64,000 nucleotides of DNA from Semisulcospira habei (GCA_036245525.1 BTPG01000004.1:20564978-20628977); one strand, 5' to 3'; numbered from the stretch's first letter, positions 40,701-50,219 are shown. The notes: a model not told the origin generated them from the letters alone. Program-made: numbers and translations.

Positions 40701-43700
40701 GGCTAGTCGCTTCATTTCCCCGACGGGGTGCTACTCTTCGCTTGGGCCTGGCCGTAGTCAGCCGTGACCAGGCACGCTTGTCGCCTCCTTAGACGACAGC
40801 TTCGGGACCTAGCGGAAGCGTTCGCTTCCCTGGGTGGCGGCGACTTGGAGTTCTGGCAGGCTGCAGCGCCGGACCGGAGCGGATGGACTTACCCTCGGTA
40901 GTGCCTTCAGGAAGTTACCCATTCGGCGCTGTGGATCCTGCGGCCGGGGGCGCAAGTACAGGGAGTTAGACGGGACAACTTGGCAGGAATTAGTTCCTGA
41001 GAGGTCGTTGCGCTCGGGCCTGTGGCAGTAGGGTCGACGCAGCTCTTACACTAGACGGTAGATTGGAGCACGATCTTCGTCCTTCGACTCGACACAAGTG
41101 CCTCGTCATCTCGGCAGATACCAGACAAAGACCTGAGAGCAGCGGTGCGTCTCCAGGACCTGGGACAACTCGAGTTTCGAAGTCGTAACCAGTTGGCAAG
41201 CCGGGCGGTAGGCTGGGATCATGCCCACTTCGCCGTCGACTAGAGGGCCGACGCTACAGGACAGGTACTACGTGTTTCTTCGCCGGGATTCCGTCGAGGA
41301 TGGAGTGCGTGGTCGTCCTGTTCGAGTGGGACTCCCAGTAGACGGGAGCAGGGCAGTGTAGGAGGGACTCTCAGTCCCTTCTTCAGCTCTCTTAGGACGG
41401 ATGACTTACTAGGGGATCACCGTTCAACCTGACACCTCCTCTGCTTGGAGAAGGAGGGCGTAATTGGGAGAGGCTAGTGCGCTGGAGGCCTGCCGCGCGG
41501 GGAGGCGTCGCTGTGGCCAGATCTTCCAGCTCCACTGCTCGCCATCGAGATTGAATGCCGAATTATACGCTTGGTTGTCCGCCATTCCTTGTGTTGCAGG
41601 TTGGGGGATGTAGGTGCGCACCCGGAGATTGGGCGGCAAGCCCTCTTCCACAGAGGCTTCCTATGGCGGCCATGGGTGCTACCGAGACAACCCGCAGACC
41701 CTCAACCAGTCGAGTTGCGAGGGTAGATGACGAGCGCTGTGTGACGGGAATGACAACCTTCTTCCTTCCGAACTGGACGAAGCCCCAGCTGGCAGGGTGC
41801 TTCCTCGGGGTTTTTCATCTCCTAAGGACGGCCCCCTTTCACCGTTCAGGACTATCTCACCATGATCGCCGACTCCTACAGGCGATTTCGCTCATCCGAC
41901 CCGGGTAGCTGCAAAACCTCACTTTCAGAGGCTCCCTTTGCTTGGAATGCCCCGCTGTGCTGCGCAGGGACCAAGTTCTACCTTGGGGGCTTACGGGATC
42001 TCAACCTCGTCTGTTGGAACCCGGCACATGACGCGCCTGACGGATGTTTCAAGGAGGAGAGCTTCAGGGCAGTCCTTGACTCAACCTCCAGGCTCAGTAC
42101 TATGCACGCTGTCCACACACCCGGGTGGCTGGCAGTGCCAGTCGACCGGTTCATGCTACAGCTACCTGACACATCTGCCTGGACGAGACGCGGCCTACAT
42201 GACGGCGACAGTTGTTTCGCCCGGCGCGTGTTGGGTGCCACCCGGGAGAACAGACTTCAAAACCCGGTGACAGCCTTACCTCTTCCAGGGTCAGTATCCG
42301 TACGCGCTGTCGTCACACACACACACAGATGGCTGGCTGTTACGGACGGAAGGCGCCGTGCAACTACTACGGTACCAGCCTTCAGGGTCAAGTCGTGGTC
42401 GCCTTGGCTGCCCTACAGTCTATGTCTGTCTGCCCGTACGAGTGTCAGATTCCACTCAGTAGCCCAGACAATAGGAACCGGTGAGAGTCTTCCGTGTGTA
42501 CCTGCGCCGGACCAAGCTGGCGCAGGGGGACGCACACACCTGTTTTCTCCCTCTGTCCACAGGTAGACGTGGTATCTCAGCCCAGACCTGCTCCTCCTGG
42601 TTCCGGGGAGTTATCCGCCCGGCCTTCCAGGACGTTGACCTGTTGATGCCACATGTTGCACATCGCGGCGCACGAGGTCAGAGCCATGGCCGCAAGTTCC
42701 GCTGCGACAGCACCGGTGCAGTCAAAGTCTTGTGGCGGCTATGAGATGGCGAGCGGAGTCCACTTTCGCCCGCTGCTACCTGAGGGACCTCTCCTCCCAG
42801 CGACAGATCCTCTCGCTGGTGGGAGACACCGCAGCAGCGCAACACTCCCTCCCGGCGCCCTAGGCGCCGCAGGTATCTTAGCTAAAATTATCGGGAGTGT
42901 GCTGCAGGAGGGCGAGTTTGTGGGCAATGTGGTTGGCAGTAGGGGCGCTATAGCGGCACCCACCTCCTCTTTGTGATTCTTCCTAAGTGTAATACCATCG
43001 GTAATGTGTTTTGAGAAAACAAATGAATTTTTCAATTAAAATGCATTTTTTTGAAAAATACTTACCGATGGTATTACTCGAAGGTCCCTCCCTCCGGCCC
43101 CGCTTGCCGCAGTTCGCTAAGAACTAAACTGGGGTATGCTGGGTAATCTTGTACCGGATGTGAGTAAGGGGAGGCTATTCGGGTTTGGCATGGTCTATGG
43201 CGCCCCACTCCTGCCAACACCCCCTTATACGGACACAACCAAAATTTGGCTAAAATTAGGCCAGCTAAGAGCCATTTCCTAAGTGTAATACCATCGGTAA
43301 GTATTTTTCAAAAAAATGCATTTTAATTGAAAAATTCATTTTTTCCTACTGGGGCAGGCACAAAGCTATGCTGGCAACATCCATTAAAATTATGATGGCT
43401 GTTATCTCTTATCAAAGGCCTTAATGTTATATAATTTTCAAAGGTACCAGTGAATATCCATGCTTTTTAAGTTTCTGTAAGCCTGTCATTAAATAAACAA
43501 AAAATGTTACAAAAACCCTTATTTATTTTTATTTATTTTTTTGGGTTGGGGGTGGGGGTGTGGTTGTTTATTACAGCAATGTTGACAACTCAAGCAGTTT
43601 TGATTTAAAATTCTGACACATGAACGCTTCAAAAGTACATGTATTATGCACAGGCATTGGATGATCGTTGCGCAAATAACAACCTCTGTAAGTATAATAC

Positions 43701-45609
43701 AAGTAGCAGGAATCTGAGGAAATAACACAAATTTAGGCCATGGTCATCCAAGTCCCACAATCTGGCGGACACTCACTATATGACACCTTAGCATGAGTCA
43801 CATGCATTTTTAACTGGTAAAAAAGCTTGAAATTATTTTTTTAAATCTTGGCTGAAAGCATAAGCTGCGGTTTGAGTGATTTTGTTCAGTAATTAACGGA
43901 CAAGCACACTCTCTTGTAGGTCTCATTGGGAATGTCTGCAAAACTACTTTTGAACTGGTAACCAAAGTACTTCCCTTCACTTAACCCATATCATACTGAG
44001 GCTAAAAGCTTCAAATTTGTACACTGTCACATACAAGCTACATTATAGTACTTATAGATAATGATATAGACCAATGGCTTTAGTTCAAAGGTGGTGCCAG
44101 AATAGCTTGGCGCCTAGAGGTACCAAGCTATTCTGGCACTACCCTTGAACTATTTTAGTGAAACTTATTTCACACACTGGTGTATTCCGAATGATAAGGG
44201 TTAAGTTTCACAGACATTTAGTATGAGACTTTTGTGTGACGCTGATCTTACTCATCATTGTTGTTTATAAAGCGCGTTGTATTTTTGTTTTCATTTTTTT
44301 TTTACTTAACTTTTTGTCATTGTGTTTGTAAAATTAATTTTATGGGGATACAATTACCTTTTCGTTAAGCACCTAGAGCTCTGCTTCTGAGGTTAGTCGC
44401 TTTACTCATTAATATTATTAATATATTATTATCTTTAATAAATCTGCAAAATAATCGCTCAGAAGACAGCTTATCCATTCAGCCAAGAAAAAAAGTTTCA
44501 TATATATCTACCAGCTCGAAAAGGTAACATTTATTGTCGTTGGCATGTCACACATCTGAAGGTCTCATAGTGAATGTGCACCAAACTGTAGGATGCAGCT
44601 AACCTGGATGGATTTGACCTACCCTTGTGTTATTTCCCACTACCACCCGTGTTACAGAGGTGGTCAACTTCTCAACAATCATCTTATGCCTGTGTTATAA
44701 TGTAAATCCTTTTGCACATTTTCAATTAAAATGTGTAATTACCCAGCTCCTTCTCTTTTTCCACAACAGCAAAGGACAGATTAGGATGCTGAGTAATAAG
44801 CTCCTGTGCAGTTGCCATGCCGACAATGCCTCCCCCTACTATAACCACATCATAATCTGTCTTGCTTTTCCTGTGAAACAAACACAAACTCATTTGTTAG
44901 GGAATAAGCAGAAATCCTTCATAAATTCATGCTAGTCATATTGTGCAATCTCTTTTGTTAAAGTAGTAAGTACCATTACGCATTTAAATCTGAAGACACA
45001 TTTCAGCACCAGTTGTGTTTGTTATGCCTTGTCAACACACCTAATGAACTTTAACAGCACTTTGGACACACAGCAAAAGCACACGCGTAATCACACTTAT
45101 TTATTCTGCGCTGCCGTTATCGTGTCAGTCTATTTTTAGCTCTTTCTCACACTGACATCATTGCATTTCTAGAACGGAGTGGAGTCATTATCAGATAACT
45201 TGATATAAGGACGACGTGTGCTGGACTGGGTCTAAATGAACCATAACTAGACCTGTGTGCAGCGTTTTGAAAACATCTGTTATAGAAGTGTATCTTTGAA
45301 CAGTTAAGGCGGTAGTGGGCCTTAAAATTTAGCTTATTGTCTATTTGTTAGTTTTTGAATTCTTGGTTTGTATTTGTTTTTGTATTGCACTCAATTGTAT
45401 GTGGTCTTGCTATAGATATTCATCATTTTCCAAATTTCTACATTTTAGGACAGCAATACACAAAATAAATATGATTCAATAAGAAAAGCTGCAGAAGGAT
45501 CATCACATACGTAAGACGAAGTTCCGTGGGGAGAAAGACACTGCCAGTGACAATGAACCTTTCTTTGAAAACGATAAACGGCAGACAATTTTTCACACTT
45601 GCCGTCTTT

Positions 45610-45690
<81 letters not shown>

Positions 45691-45874
45691 CTAGAGAGAT
45701 TTGACGATTTGTAAGTGTTTCAGATGAAAACATTTTAAAAATTAGAGCCTACCTTTCTGATAACCAGCGCTTTCCTGACCCGACAGATGCAATCACACAT
45801 CGCGCGGACTGCAGAGATCCAAACCTGCAGCAAAATAATCTGTGAGCACCGACTAAAGCCATGGGCGCTGCCAT
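22746..45874 (-). CDS. L2HGDH: L-2-hydroxyglutarate dehydrogenase, mitochondrial; nine coding exons
   Basis: FAD-dependent oxidation of L-2-hydroxyglutarate to 2-oxoglutarate in mitochondria. Coding exons on the minus strand: 45753-45874, 44743-44870, 36131-36282, 35226-35357, 34520-34723, 33778-33945, 32803-32960, 32200-32331, 22746-22941. All junctions are GT/AG and phases agree; the sum is 1392 nt, 463 aa, the same length as I recall for the human enzyme. Exon 1 encodes a basic, acid-poor mitochondrial presequence. Exon 2 has the FAD-binding [17 protein letters not shown]. Later exons hold [50 protein letters not shown] and [11 protein letters not shown], all family blocks. Intron 2 (36283-44742) hosts a DIRS element and intron 8 (22942-32199) an ISL2EU-type transposon. 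Start chosen as the first ATG; a second lies four codons in. No inactivating change seen. Confidence 0.95.
23123..27834 (+). CDS. SWIM-zinc-finger/YqaJ-type exonuclease of the ISL2EU element; three exons
   Basis: Exons 23123-23676, 24210-24389 and 26877-27834 have matching phases and GT/AG borders; total 1692 nt, 563 aa. An in-frame ATG 51 bp upstream (23072) is possible. N-terminus: SAP-like helices ([18 protein letters not shown]). A SWIM-type zinc motif is assembled across the first splice: CTCKGG then GCCRHV (C-x-C..C-x-H). The C-terminal YqaJ/lambda-exonuclease-like domain has [18 protein letters not shown] and FLVEVKCSF, giving the acidic residue, D and E-x-K of the metal site, then [15 protein letters not shown]. 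Proteins of this type accompany ISL2EU transposases; a DNA end-processing role is inferred. The third exon lies inside the last intron of the opposite-strand transposase gene. Confidence 0.85.
24463..24849 (-). repeat. SINE-like retroposon with (ATTG)n tail and target duplication
   Basis: Same family as 1756-2040, opposite orientation, longer at its 5' end (right side, with GACCAGGGTGACCCTGGG). Flanked by about 14-16 bp of GGTTAAAATGTTAATG on each side. Lies in intron 2 of the YqaJ gene. Confidence 0.88.
25564..31700 (-). CDS. THAP-domain DDE transposase of the ISL2EU element; four exons
   Basis: Minus-strand exons 31497-31700, 31107-31268, 30202-30279 and 25564-26769 are all phase 0 with GT/AG borders; 549 aa in total. 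Exon 1 starts [16 protein letters not shown] and ends in YVCSQ; exon 2 opens HFVD, completing the C2CH THAP zinc finger with its AVPTIF-like spacing. Exon 4 encodes a helix-turn-helix region and a DDE_Tnp_4-like catalytic core: D in [12 protein letters not shown] in [11 protein letters not shown] and E in [12 protein letters not shown]. It would bind the transposon ends through THAP and catalyse excision and insertion. No stop or frameshift seen, so it may be functional. Exon 4 lies antisense in intron 2 of the YqaJ gene. Superfamily assignment is from domain combination, not from terminal repeats. Confidence 0.87.
28093..28309. mobile_element. TTAA-bounded foldback unit (second flank type) with family A palindrome
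   Basis: Begins TTAACCCTTATCAGTCGG and ends CGTATGATATGGGTTAA. The palindrome is at 28143-28208. Same unit in reverse orientation at 43981-44204. Confidence 0.85.
28541..30020. other. Segment flanked by short direct repeats; no gene
   Basis: AAATGAAATATATGATAAAATCATAAATAAAACTG at about 28568-28602 recurs as AAATGAAATATACGATGATAAATAAAACTG at about 29978-30007. Between them is T-rich DNA with CACACATATGTGTG palindromes near 29056 and 29102 and no supported ORF. Confidence 0.4.
31977..32018. repeat. Family A palindrome, one arm only
   Basis: GATCATGATAATTCAA..GCTTGGCGCCTGAAGG matches the left arm; no right arm follows. Confidence 0.7.
32525..32574. repeat. Family A palindrome, mostly right arm
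   Basis: GCTACTCTGGCACTACCCTTGAACTATCATGG; left arm almost lost. Confidence 0.75.
34062..34121. repeat. Poly(C) low-complexity tract
   Basis: Several runs of C separated by A or T in L2HGDH intron 5. Confidence 0.95.
34244..34459. mobile_element. TTAA-bounded unit carrying a family B palindrome
   Basis: Starts TTAACCCCTTCACTGC and ends GCAGGGAAGGGGTTAA, so the ends are inverted. Palindrome at 34281-34353 with core CCCCCGCAACTGCGGGGG. Size 216 bp, in L2HGDH intron 5. Confidence 0.85.
34842..34936. repeat. Foldback MITE, CCCAGTAG..CTACTGGG type
   Basis: Ends TACCCCAGTAGCAAAA and CTTTGCCTACTGGGTA are inverted repeats; GATGGCCGCAGTGGGCCC and its partner lie inside. Confidence 0.75.
35455..35762 (-). 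repeat. SINE-like fragment (TATATAGCGC type)
   Basis: GTATATAGCGCCTAACCTCC, then GAGCTCTAGGCACTTTACAATGG, ending with GGAGGCTGTTCCATAGCAGAGG. Pieces of the same kind recur at about 4590, 28440 and 44380, which marks a dispersed molluscan-type repeat. Orientation uncertain. Confidence 0.55.
35768..35813. repeat. Family A palindrome, right arm only
   Basis: GCGCCAAGCTAATCTGGCACTACC..AACTATCATGG next to the SINE-like fragment. Confidence 0.7.
35862..35990. repeat. Tandem duplication of ~66 bp
   Basis: ATCTCTCTATAATCAAGG..AGATTCACTGTCGGTT..TCTGCTTTAGA occurs twice in a row with few differences, in L2HGDH intron 3. Confidence 0.9.
36001..36060. repeat. Family B palindrome
   Basis: Arms AGCAAGAGACACAGATCCTC and GAGGATCTGCGCCTCTTG, short centre GAGCCCCTGCAGGGGCTC. 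Confidence 0.88.
36355..36491. repeat. Left parts of nested foldbacks split by the DIRS insertion
   Basis: 36355-36393 is a family A left arm, ending CTTGGTGCA. From 36396 TACCCAGTAAGCAAAGG starts a CCCAGTAG-type MITE, which is cut by the DIRS terminus at about 36492. The matching right parts are at 43345-43399. Confidence 0.75.
37395..38330. repeat. Tandem array of small hairpin repeats in the DIRS element
   Basis: More than a dozen copies of GGGACTTCGTTGTCCCGCAG, spaced at about 45 bp at first and about 90 bp later, separated by CGTACGACGCCTATCAGAG-like spacers. GGGAC and GTCCC in each unit can pair. The open frames across it arise from the repeat and are not genes. Confidence 0.9.
38331..42600 (+). 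other. Decayed interior of the right DIRS element
   Basis: GC-rich with many short frames on the plus strand, none longer than about 235 codons and none with a motif I can assign. By position it should hold gag, RT/RNase H and the N-terminal part of the recombinase. Confidence 0.5.
42655..42863 (+). pseudogene. DIRS tyrosine recombinase, C-terminal fragment, frameshifted
   Basis: [11 protein letters not shown] (from 42671) matches the H-x-x-R catalytic box of DIRS recombinases. After a frame change, [17 protein letters not shown] (from 42741) contains the candidate nucleophilic Tyr at 42777, and the frame stops at 42863, just before the internal complementary region. This places the recombinase at the 3' end of a plus-strand DIRS element. 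The single-base frame shift between the two boxes means this copy is inactive. Confidence 0.75.
42981..43078. repeat. DIRS internal complementary region
   Basis: Reads CCTAAGTGTAATACCATCGG..., then AATTTTTCAATTAAAATGC..., then TACTTACCGATGG; complementary to the left and right outer ends respectively. Confidence 0.88.
43345..43399. repeat. Right parts of nested foldbacks split by the DIRS insertion
   Basis: CCTACTGGGG closes the MITE opened at 36396, and GGCACAAAGCTATGCTGGCAAC..ATTATGATGG closes the family A palindrome opened at 36355. Confidence 0.72.
43981..44204. mobile_element. TTAA-bounded foldback unit (second flank type) with family A palindrome
   Basis: TTAACCCATATCATACTG to CCGAATGATAAGGGTTAA; palindrome at 44083-44155. 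Reverse-orientation copy of 28093-28309, in L2HGDH intron 2. Confidence 0.87.
45613..45691. repeat. (GA)n microsatellite
   Basis: Long GA run with a few interruptions in L2HGDH intron 1. Confidence 0.95.
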
Positions 45875-46529
45875 CTTGAAGTCGAAAGTTCGCCAGTGCT
45901 TTCCCTTGCTCTCGGAGTCGCAGTTGCTTCCCTTAGACCAGTTCTTGACGGTCGATCAAGTACAGTGACGTGGGAACGGGAGAGGGGGGGGGGGGAGGGG
46001 GGTGGGTGTAGGCCCATTGGCCCGTTCCCCTACCCCCCCCCCCCCCCCGCCCCTATCCGCACCCCTTTGACAAAAGTAGGTGGAAGGGGGGGGGGGGGGG
46101 GGGGGGAGGGCAGAGGATCCCCTGGCTCCCCTGGCCCCCACCGCCAATATTTTTCTGAACTCATTTTCAAGTTTATAATTTTTAATGAATTTTGTTTGTT
46201 TGTTGCCGAAGCCGCCAATATTAGTATTGAACATGTTTATTTATTCTTTTTAATATTGTTATAGGCTGGGAAGTAACATGTCAGGTACGCTGTTCTCTCC
46301 TCCGCCCCCCCCCCCCCCCCACCCCCACACACCTTTGAAAGATATCTTTCAACGCCACTTTCAATGATTCGACTGATCTAGGACACATTTAACTTGATCT
46401 ATGTTTTATTTATTTATTTTGTACACTGAACTCGGTCCTGTGACACGATGTGAGGCACAATTTTACAGTTTGTTTGCATTATTAATAGCGGTATCTGTAC
46501 CGGTTGTTCGACTGACGGCTCGGTTCATT
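45875..46529. other. L2HGDH upstream region with poly(G)/poly(C) tracts
   Basis: Upstream of the L2HGDH start on the minus strand. Contains runs of G and C at about 45984-46110 and 46303-46320. No TATA box or gene recognised; open frames across the tracts are low-complexity. Confidence 0.5.
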
Positions 46530-46753
46530 TTAACTTATTATGCACGAGGTACGAAATACCCGCATTTTGGAGTTAACCTCTGAGGACTGCATTACAATTC
46601 AGGAGACAGATCGACCATGATAGTTCAAGGGTGGTGGCAGAATAGCTTGGCGCCTAAAGGCGCCAAGCTATTCTGCCACCACTGTGACCCTTGAACTATC
46701 ATTGTCGAGCTATATCTTGCTGCGGTGTGTCGCGCGCAGAACTACTGAGTTAA
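46530..46753. mobile_element. TTAA-bounded unit with family A palindrome
   Basis: TTAACTTATTATGCACGAGG to ACTACTGAGTTAA. Palindrome 46612-46707 with an extra GTGACC insertion in the right arm. Confidence 0.83.
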
Positions 46754-47090
46754 ACGAAGACTGTCGCAATGCTAATGGATTACCTGTATCACCGTATCGA
46801 CGAATTGCCCACGTGGCGAGCAGGCTTGGTCATTTCAGCGGAGCCCATTCTCCTCAGTTCCGGCAAAAGTGTGGATAGAATCTTGTGTACTATAATAAAC
46901 ATCTGACCCCGGGACAATCAGTGACGAAGCCGTCGCCCAGGCCGACCGACAGTACTGAAGTCGTGTGAAGGCCGGCATACACCCATCAGTCGACCCTACG
47001 ACGGACCGTGGCCTCAATCTTTTTATTTTGTGCTTAAACCCATTTAAACCCTACCGCCGCATTTCCCCAAGTTTGGAGATCATGTCACCT

Positions 47091-47176
47091 AACGACTATG
47101 TCAAGGGTAGTGCCAGATTAGCTTGGCGCCATCAGGCGCCAAGCTAAACTGGCTCTACCCTTGAATTATCATGGTC
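47091..47176. repeat. Family A palindrome
   Basis: Centre GGCGCCATCAGGCGCC, arms with GGGTAGTGCCAGATTAGC. Confidence 0.88.
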
Positions 47177-47338
47177 TATTCATCTCCTGTTGTAGTGCGT
47201 AGGCTCTACTTAATGCGATAACCCTTTTGACTGTCAGTGATCTCAAAATGATGTCAGTTTCTGAAGTCTTTACTCATTCCGCAATGCTAAGCTCAGCCAT
47301 CCAAAGAAAATAGACACAAACTGGTCAGTGTCAGAAAA

Positions 47339-47408
47339 AGGCATGAATCCTCATTCGGACCCCCCCCCCCCCCAATTGCAGGGGATCATGAGGATCTATG
47401 TCTCGTGC
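47339..47408. repeat. Family B palindrome with poly(C) interruption
   Basis: AGGCATGAATCCTCATTCGG, a C run, then GGGGATCATGAGGATCTATG. Confidence 0.7.
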
Positions 47409-47540
47409 AGCTGGATGATCCTGTTAATTTTTTTTTTCTCGGGCAGTACAGTCAGTGAAGACTCTGCTCCAGGACCGAAATCCACAATTTTTGAACTGTG
47501 CTGCCCCCTGAAGACTGTATTACACTTCTGGAAACAGATC

Positions 47541-47606
47541 GAGCGTGATAGTTCAAGGGTTGTGCCAGAATAGCTTGGCGCCCAACCCTTGAACTATCAC
47601 GCTCGA
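47541..47606. repeat. Family A palindrome, shortened
   Basis: Outer arms GAGCGTGATAGTTCAAGGG are perfect, but the inner right arm is deleted. Confidence 0.88.
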
Positions 47607-47919
47607 TCCATGTCTTGCCGTGGCGTGTCAGAGTTGAATGAGTTAATGGGTATTCAGTTTTGAACACTGAAGTTGAGGAGAAGTCGCCGGCTAATTTGAT
47701 CGAGTCCTAGGCCGTACAACGGAACACCTAGTTTCAGCAGTGACTAATGTCGGACTAAGCGGCTCACTCGGCCGCATGCAACTGGCTCCTGGGTAAACTG
47801 GCAGTGGCCCTTGGAAAGGCGCCTTGCTAAGCGATCAGTTAACCCCTTCCCGGCCTCCCAACGGACGTACATTTTGTTTCTGAAAACTGTGCGGCGGTTC
47901 ACTGAACTACCATAAAACC

Positions 47920-49626
47920 TCTTGGCTTGACTTCGCCGAACGAAGATTTTATAGGAGTTGCCCACGACGTCTGCAGGCTTGTTCGTGGCTGCGGAGGCCA
48001 ATCCGAGACTGGCAGGTTCGACCGCAGTGGCTGCAGGGGAAGGTATGGCCAGGGTTCTGAGCTGCGGCATCTCTGTTTTTTCTCCTGAGCCGCTTGTCCT
48101 TAAGGCTAGCTCTGTGAGAGTCCTCAAAGGAGACAGCTGCCTTGTAAATGGTGGAGCGCCAGGTGTCACGGTCCGCAGCAAGCGAAGACCACTGGTGGTG
48201 GTCGATTTGGCAGGCACTAAGTGACTTCTTGAGACAGTCTTTGTATCTCTTCTTTGGTGCCCCTCTGTCACGGTGTCCAGTAGCAAGCTCGCCGAACAGG
48301 GTGATCTTTGGTAGGCGATGATCCTCCATCCTGGAGACATGCCCCGCCCAGCGGAGCTGTGTCCGCAGCAGCAAAGCCTCGATGCTCACAGTTTCAGCCT
48401 GTTCAAGGACCTCGACGTTGGTGACATAGTCACTCCAGTGAATGCCCAGGATGGTACGCAGGCAGCGCTGGTGGAAGCGTTCGAGGAGTCGTAGTTGGCT
48501 GCGGTAGAGGGCCCAGGACTCGGATCCATACAGCAGGGTGGTGAGGACCACAGCTCTGTACACGCTGATCTTGGTGCCTGTTTTCAGCTGTTGATTGTGC
48601 CACACCCGCTTGAAAAGTCGCCCGAAAGCGCTGTTCGCTTTTGCCAGCCTGCTGTCAAGCTCCTTGTCCAGCTTGGCGTCCGACGTGATAATGCAGCCGA
48701 GGTAAGTAAACTGGTGCACTGACTTTACTTCAGACTCGCCAATGGTGATGTGAGGAGGGCGATACACTGTCTTGGGTGCTGGCTGATGGAGGACCTCTGT
48801 CTTTTTCAGACTGACCTCGAGTCCAAAGAGCTGGGCAGCATCTGCGAAGCAAGACGTGATGCGCTGCAGGGCTCTCTCTGTGTGTGCAACGAGGGCAGCA
48901 TCATCAGCAAAAAGCAGCTCACGAATCAGTTGGTCTAGGGTTTTCGTGTGGGCCTGCAGTCGTCTGAGGTTGAACAGGCTGCCATCGAGACGATACCTGA
49001 TGTACACTGCATCGTCATCATCGAGGTCCACTGTGGCCTGCTTCAACATCATGCTAAAAAAGATGGTGAAGAGGGTCGGTGCCAGCACGCAGCCCTGCTT
49101 TACGCCGTTGAGAATAGGGAATGGTTCTGAGAGGTCATTGTTGAGTCTGACCTGGCCTTGCTGGTCCTCGTGTAGCTGGACAATCATGTTGAGGAACTTT
49201 GGGGGACAGCCAAGTCGCTCCAGGATCTGCCACATGCATTGCCTGCTCACAGTGTCGAACGCTTTTGTTAGGTCGACAAATGTTACGTACAGCCCTTTGT
49301 TCTGCTCGCGGCACTTCTCCTGTAGCTGTCTCAGCACAAAGACCATATCGTTGGTGCTCCTGTTTGCTCTGAAGCCACACTGGCCCTCTGGGAGGTGGTC
49401 TTCAGCGATGGCAGGTACCAGCCGATTCAGGAGCAGCCTTGCAAGGATTTTCCCAGCAATGGACAGCAGGGTAATTCCCCGATAGTTGGAACAGTCAGAC
49501 TTCTCGCCTTTGTTCTTGTACAGGGTGATAACGACTGCATCACGGAGATCTTTTGGTAGTGTTCCTTCCTCCCAGCAGCAGAGAAAGAGGTCATGGAGCT
49601 TGTTGTGCAGTGCTGTGCCTCCATGT
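47920..49626 (-). mobile_element. 5'-truncated non-LTR retrotransposon (LINE), minus strand
   Basis: Flanked by a 22-bp target duplication TTCACTGAACTACCATAAAACC (47898-47919 and 49627-49648). The 5' end (right side) starts in the middle of the RT domain, a normal truncated insertion. Confidence 0.9.
47949..49626 (-). pseudogene. LINE reverse transcriptase, C-terminal part with zinc-finger tail
   Basis: An uninterrupted frame of about 558 codons within the insert (the first ~14 codons of the open frame are host DNA). Blocks: TLYKNKGEKSDCSNYRGITL, GFRANRSTNDMVFVLRQL, FVDLTKAFDTVSR (motif A), GVKQGCVLAPTLF (motif B), LLFADDAALVAH (catalytic FADD), FTYLGCIIT and RWAGHVSRMEDHRLPK, ending in a C-x2-C..H..C finger (FPCSHCGRTCQSRIG). 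The endonuclease domain is missing through 5' truncation. I do not assign a clade. The lack of stops suggests a fairly young copy. Confidence 0.88.
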
Positions 49627-49816
49627 TTCACTGAACTACCATAAAACCACAGCCGTCCAAAAAACATGGAGACAAATTGGTCTCAGCTAGAGGCATAGAT
49701 CCTCATGAGTCCCATCAGTCGTGGGGGCTCATGAGGATCTATGCCTCTTTGCGGTTAGATCGTGTTCACTTTTTCTCGTCAGTGAAGGGGGTTAATCCCA
49801 CCCGACAAAGCCTGAT

Positions 49817-50168
49817 NNNNNNNNNNNNNNNNNNNNNNNNNNNNNNNNNNNNNNNNNNNNNNNNNNNNNNNNNNNNNNNNNNNNNNNNNNNNNNNNNNNN
49901 NNNNNNNNNNNNNNNNNNNNNNNNNNNNNNNNNNNNNNNNNNNNNNNNNNNNNNNNNNNNNNNNNNNNNNNNNNNNNNNNNNNNNNNNNNNNNNNNNNNN
50001 NNNNNNNNNNNNNNNNNNNNNNNNNNNNNNNNNNNNNNNNNNNNNNNNNNNNNNNNNNNNNNNNNNNNNNNNNNNNNNNNNNNNNNNNNNNNNNNNNNNN
50101 NNNNNNNNNNNNNNNNNNNNNNNNNNNNNNNNNNNNNNNNNNNNNNNNNNNNNNNNNNNNNNNNNNNN
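49817..50168. other. Assembly gap (352 N)
   Basis: Unsequenced or masked; open frames drawn through it are meaningless. Confidence 1.
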
Positions 50169-50219
50169 AAGTTTAGAAGATGGCAGATTAGCGGTGATAC
50201 ATGATAAAGAGATGACAAA

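Larger units (their letters stand above)
36492..43340 (+). mobile_element. DIRS-like retrotransposon with inverted terminal repeats and internal complementary region
   Basis: Terminal inverted repeats of about 185 bp (36509-36692 and 43116-43302) are nearly identical, both carrying TTACCGATGGTATTACACTT and GGGGGTGTTGGCAGGAGTGG (in reverse on the right). At 42981-43078 a block is complementary to both outer ends: its first half to 36492-36535 and its second half to 43288-43340. This is the ITR/ICR layout unique to DIRS. The tyrosine recombinase C-terminus is recognisable; gag and RT could not be read through the frameshifts. Inserted in L2HGDH intron 2 on the strand opposite to that gene. Confidence 0.85.
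47829..49799. mobile_element. TTAA-type unit with family B palindrome, split by a LINE
   Basis: TTAACCCCTTCCCGGCCTCCC at the left and GTGAAGGGGGTTAA at the right look like the two ends of one unit. The palindrome is at 49685-49752. The LINE occupies 47920-49626. Confidence 0.65.

Noticed and set aside
41862..42566. 234-codon ORF in the right DIRS element
   Set aside because: Composition fits decayed recombinase or RNase H sequence in mixed frames, but no motif could be placed, so it is left as part of the element.
45896..46264. Gly/Pro-rich ORFs upstream of L2HGDH
   Set aside because: Arise from poly(G)/poly(C) tracts; no start context or splice support.
49677..50218. ORFs crossing the run of N
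   Set aside because: The sequence is unknown; the frame is artificial.
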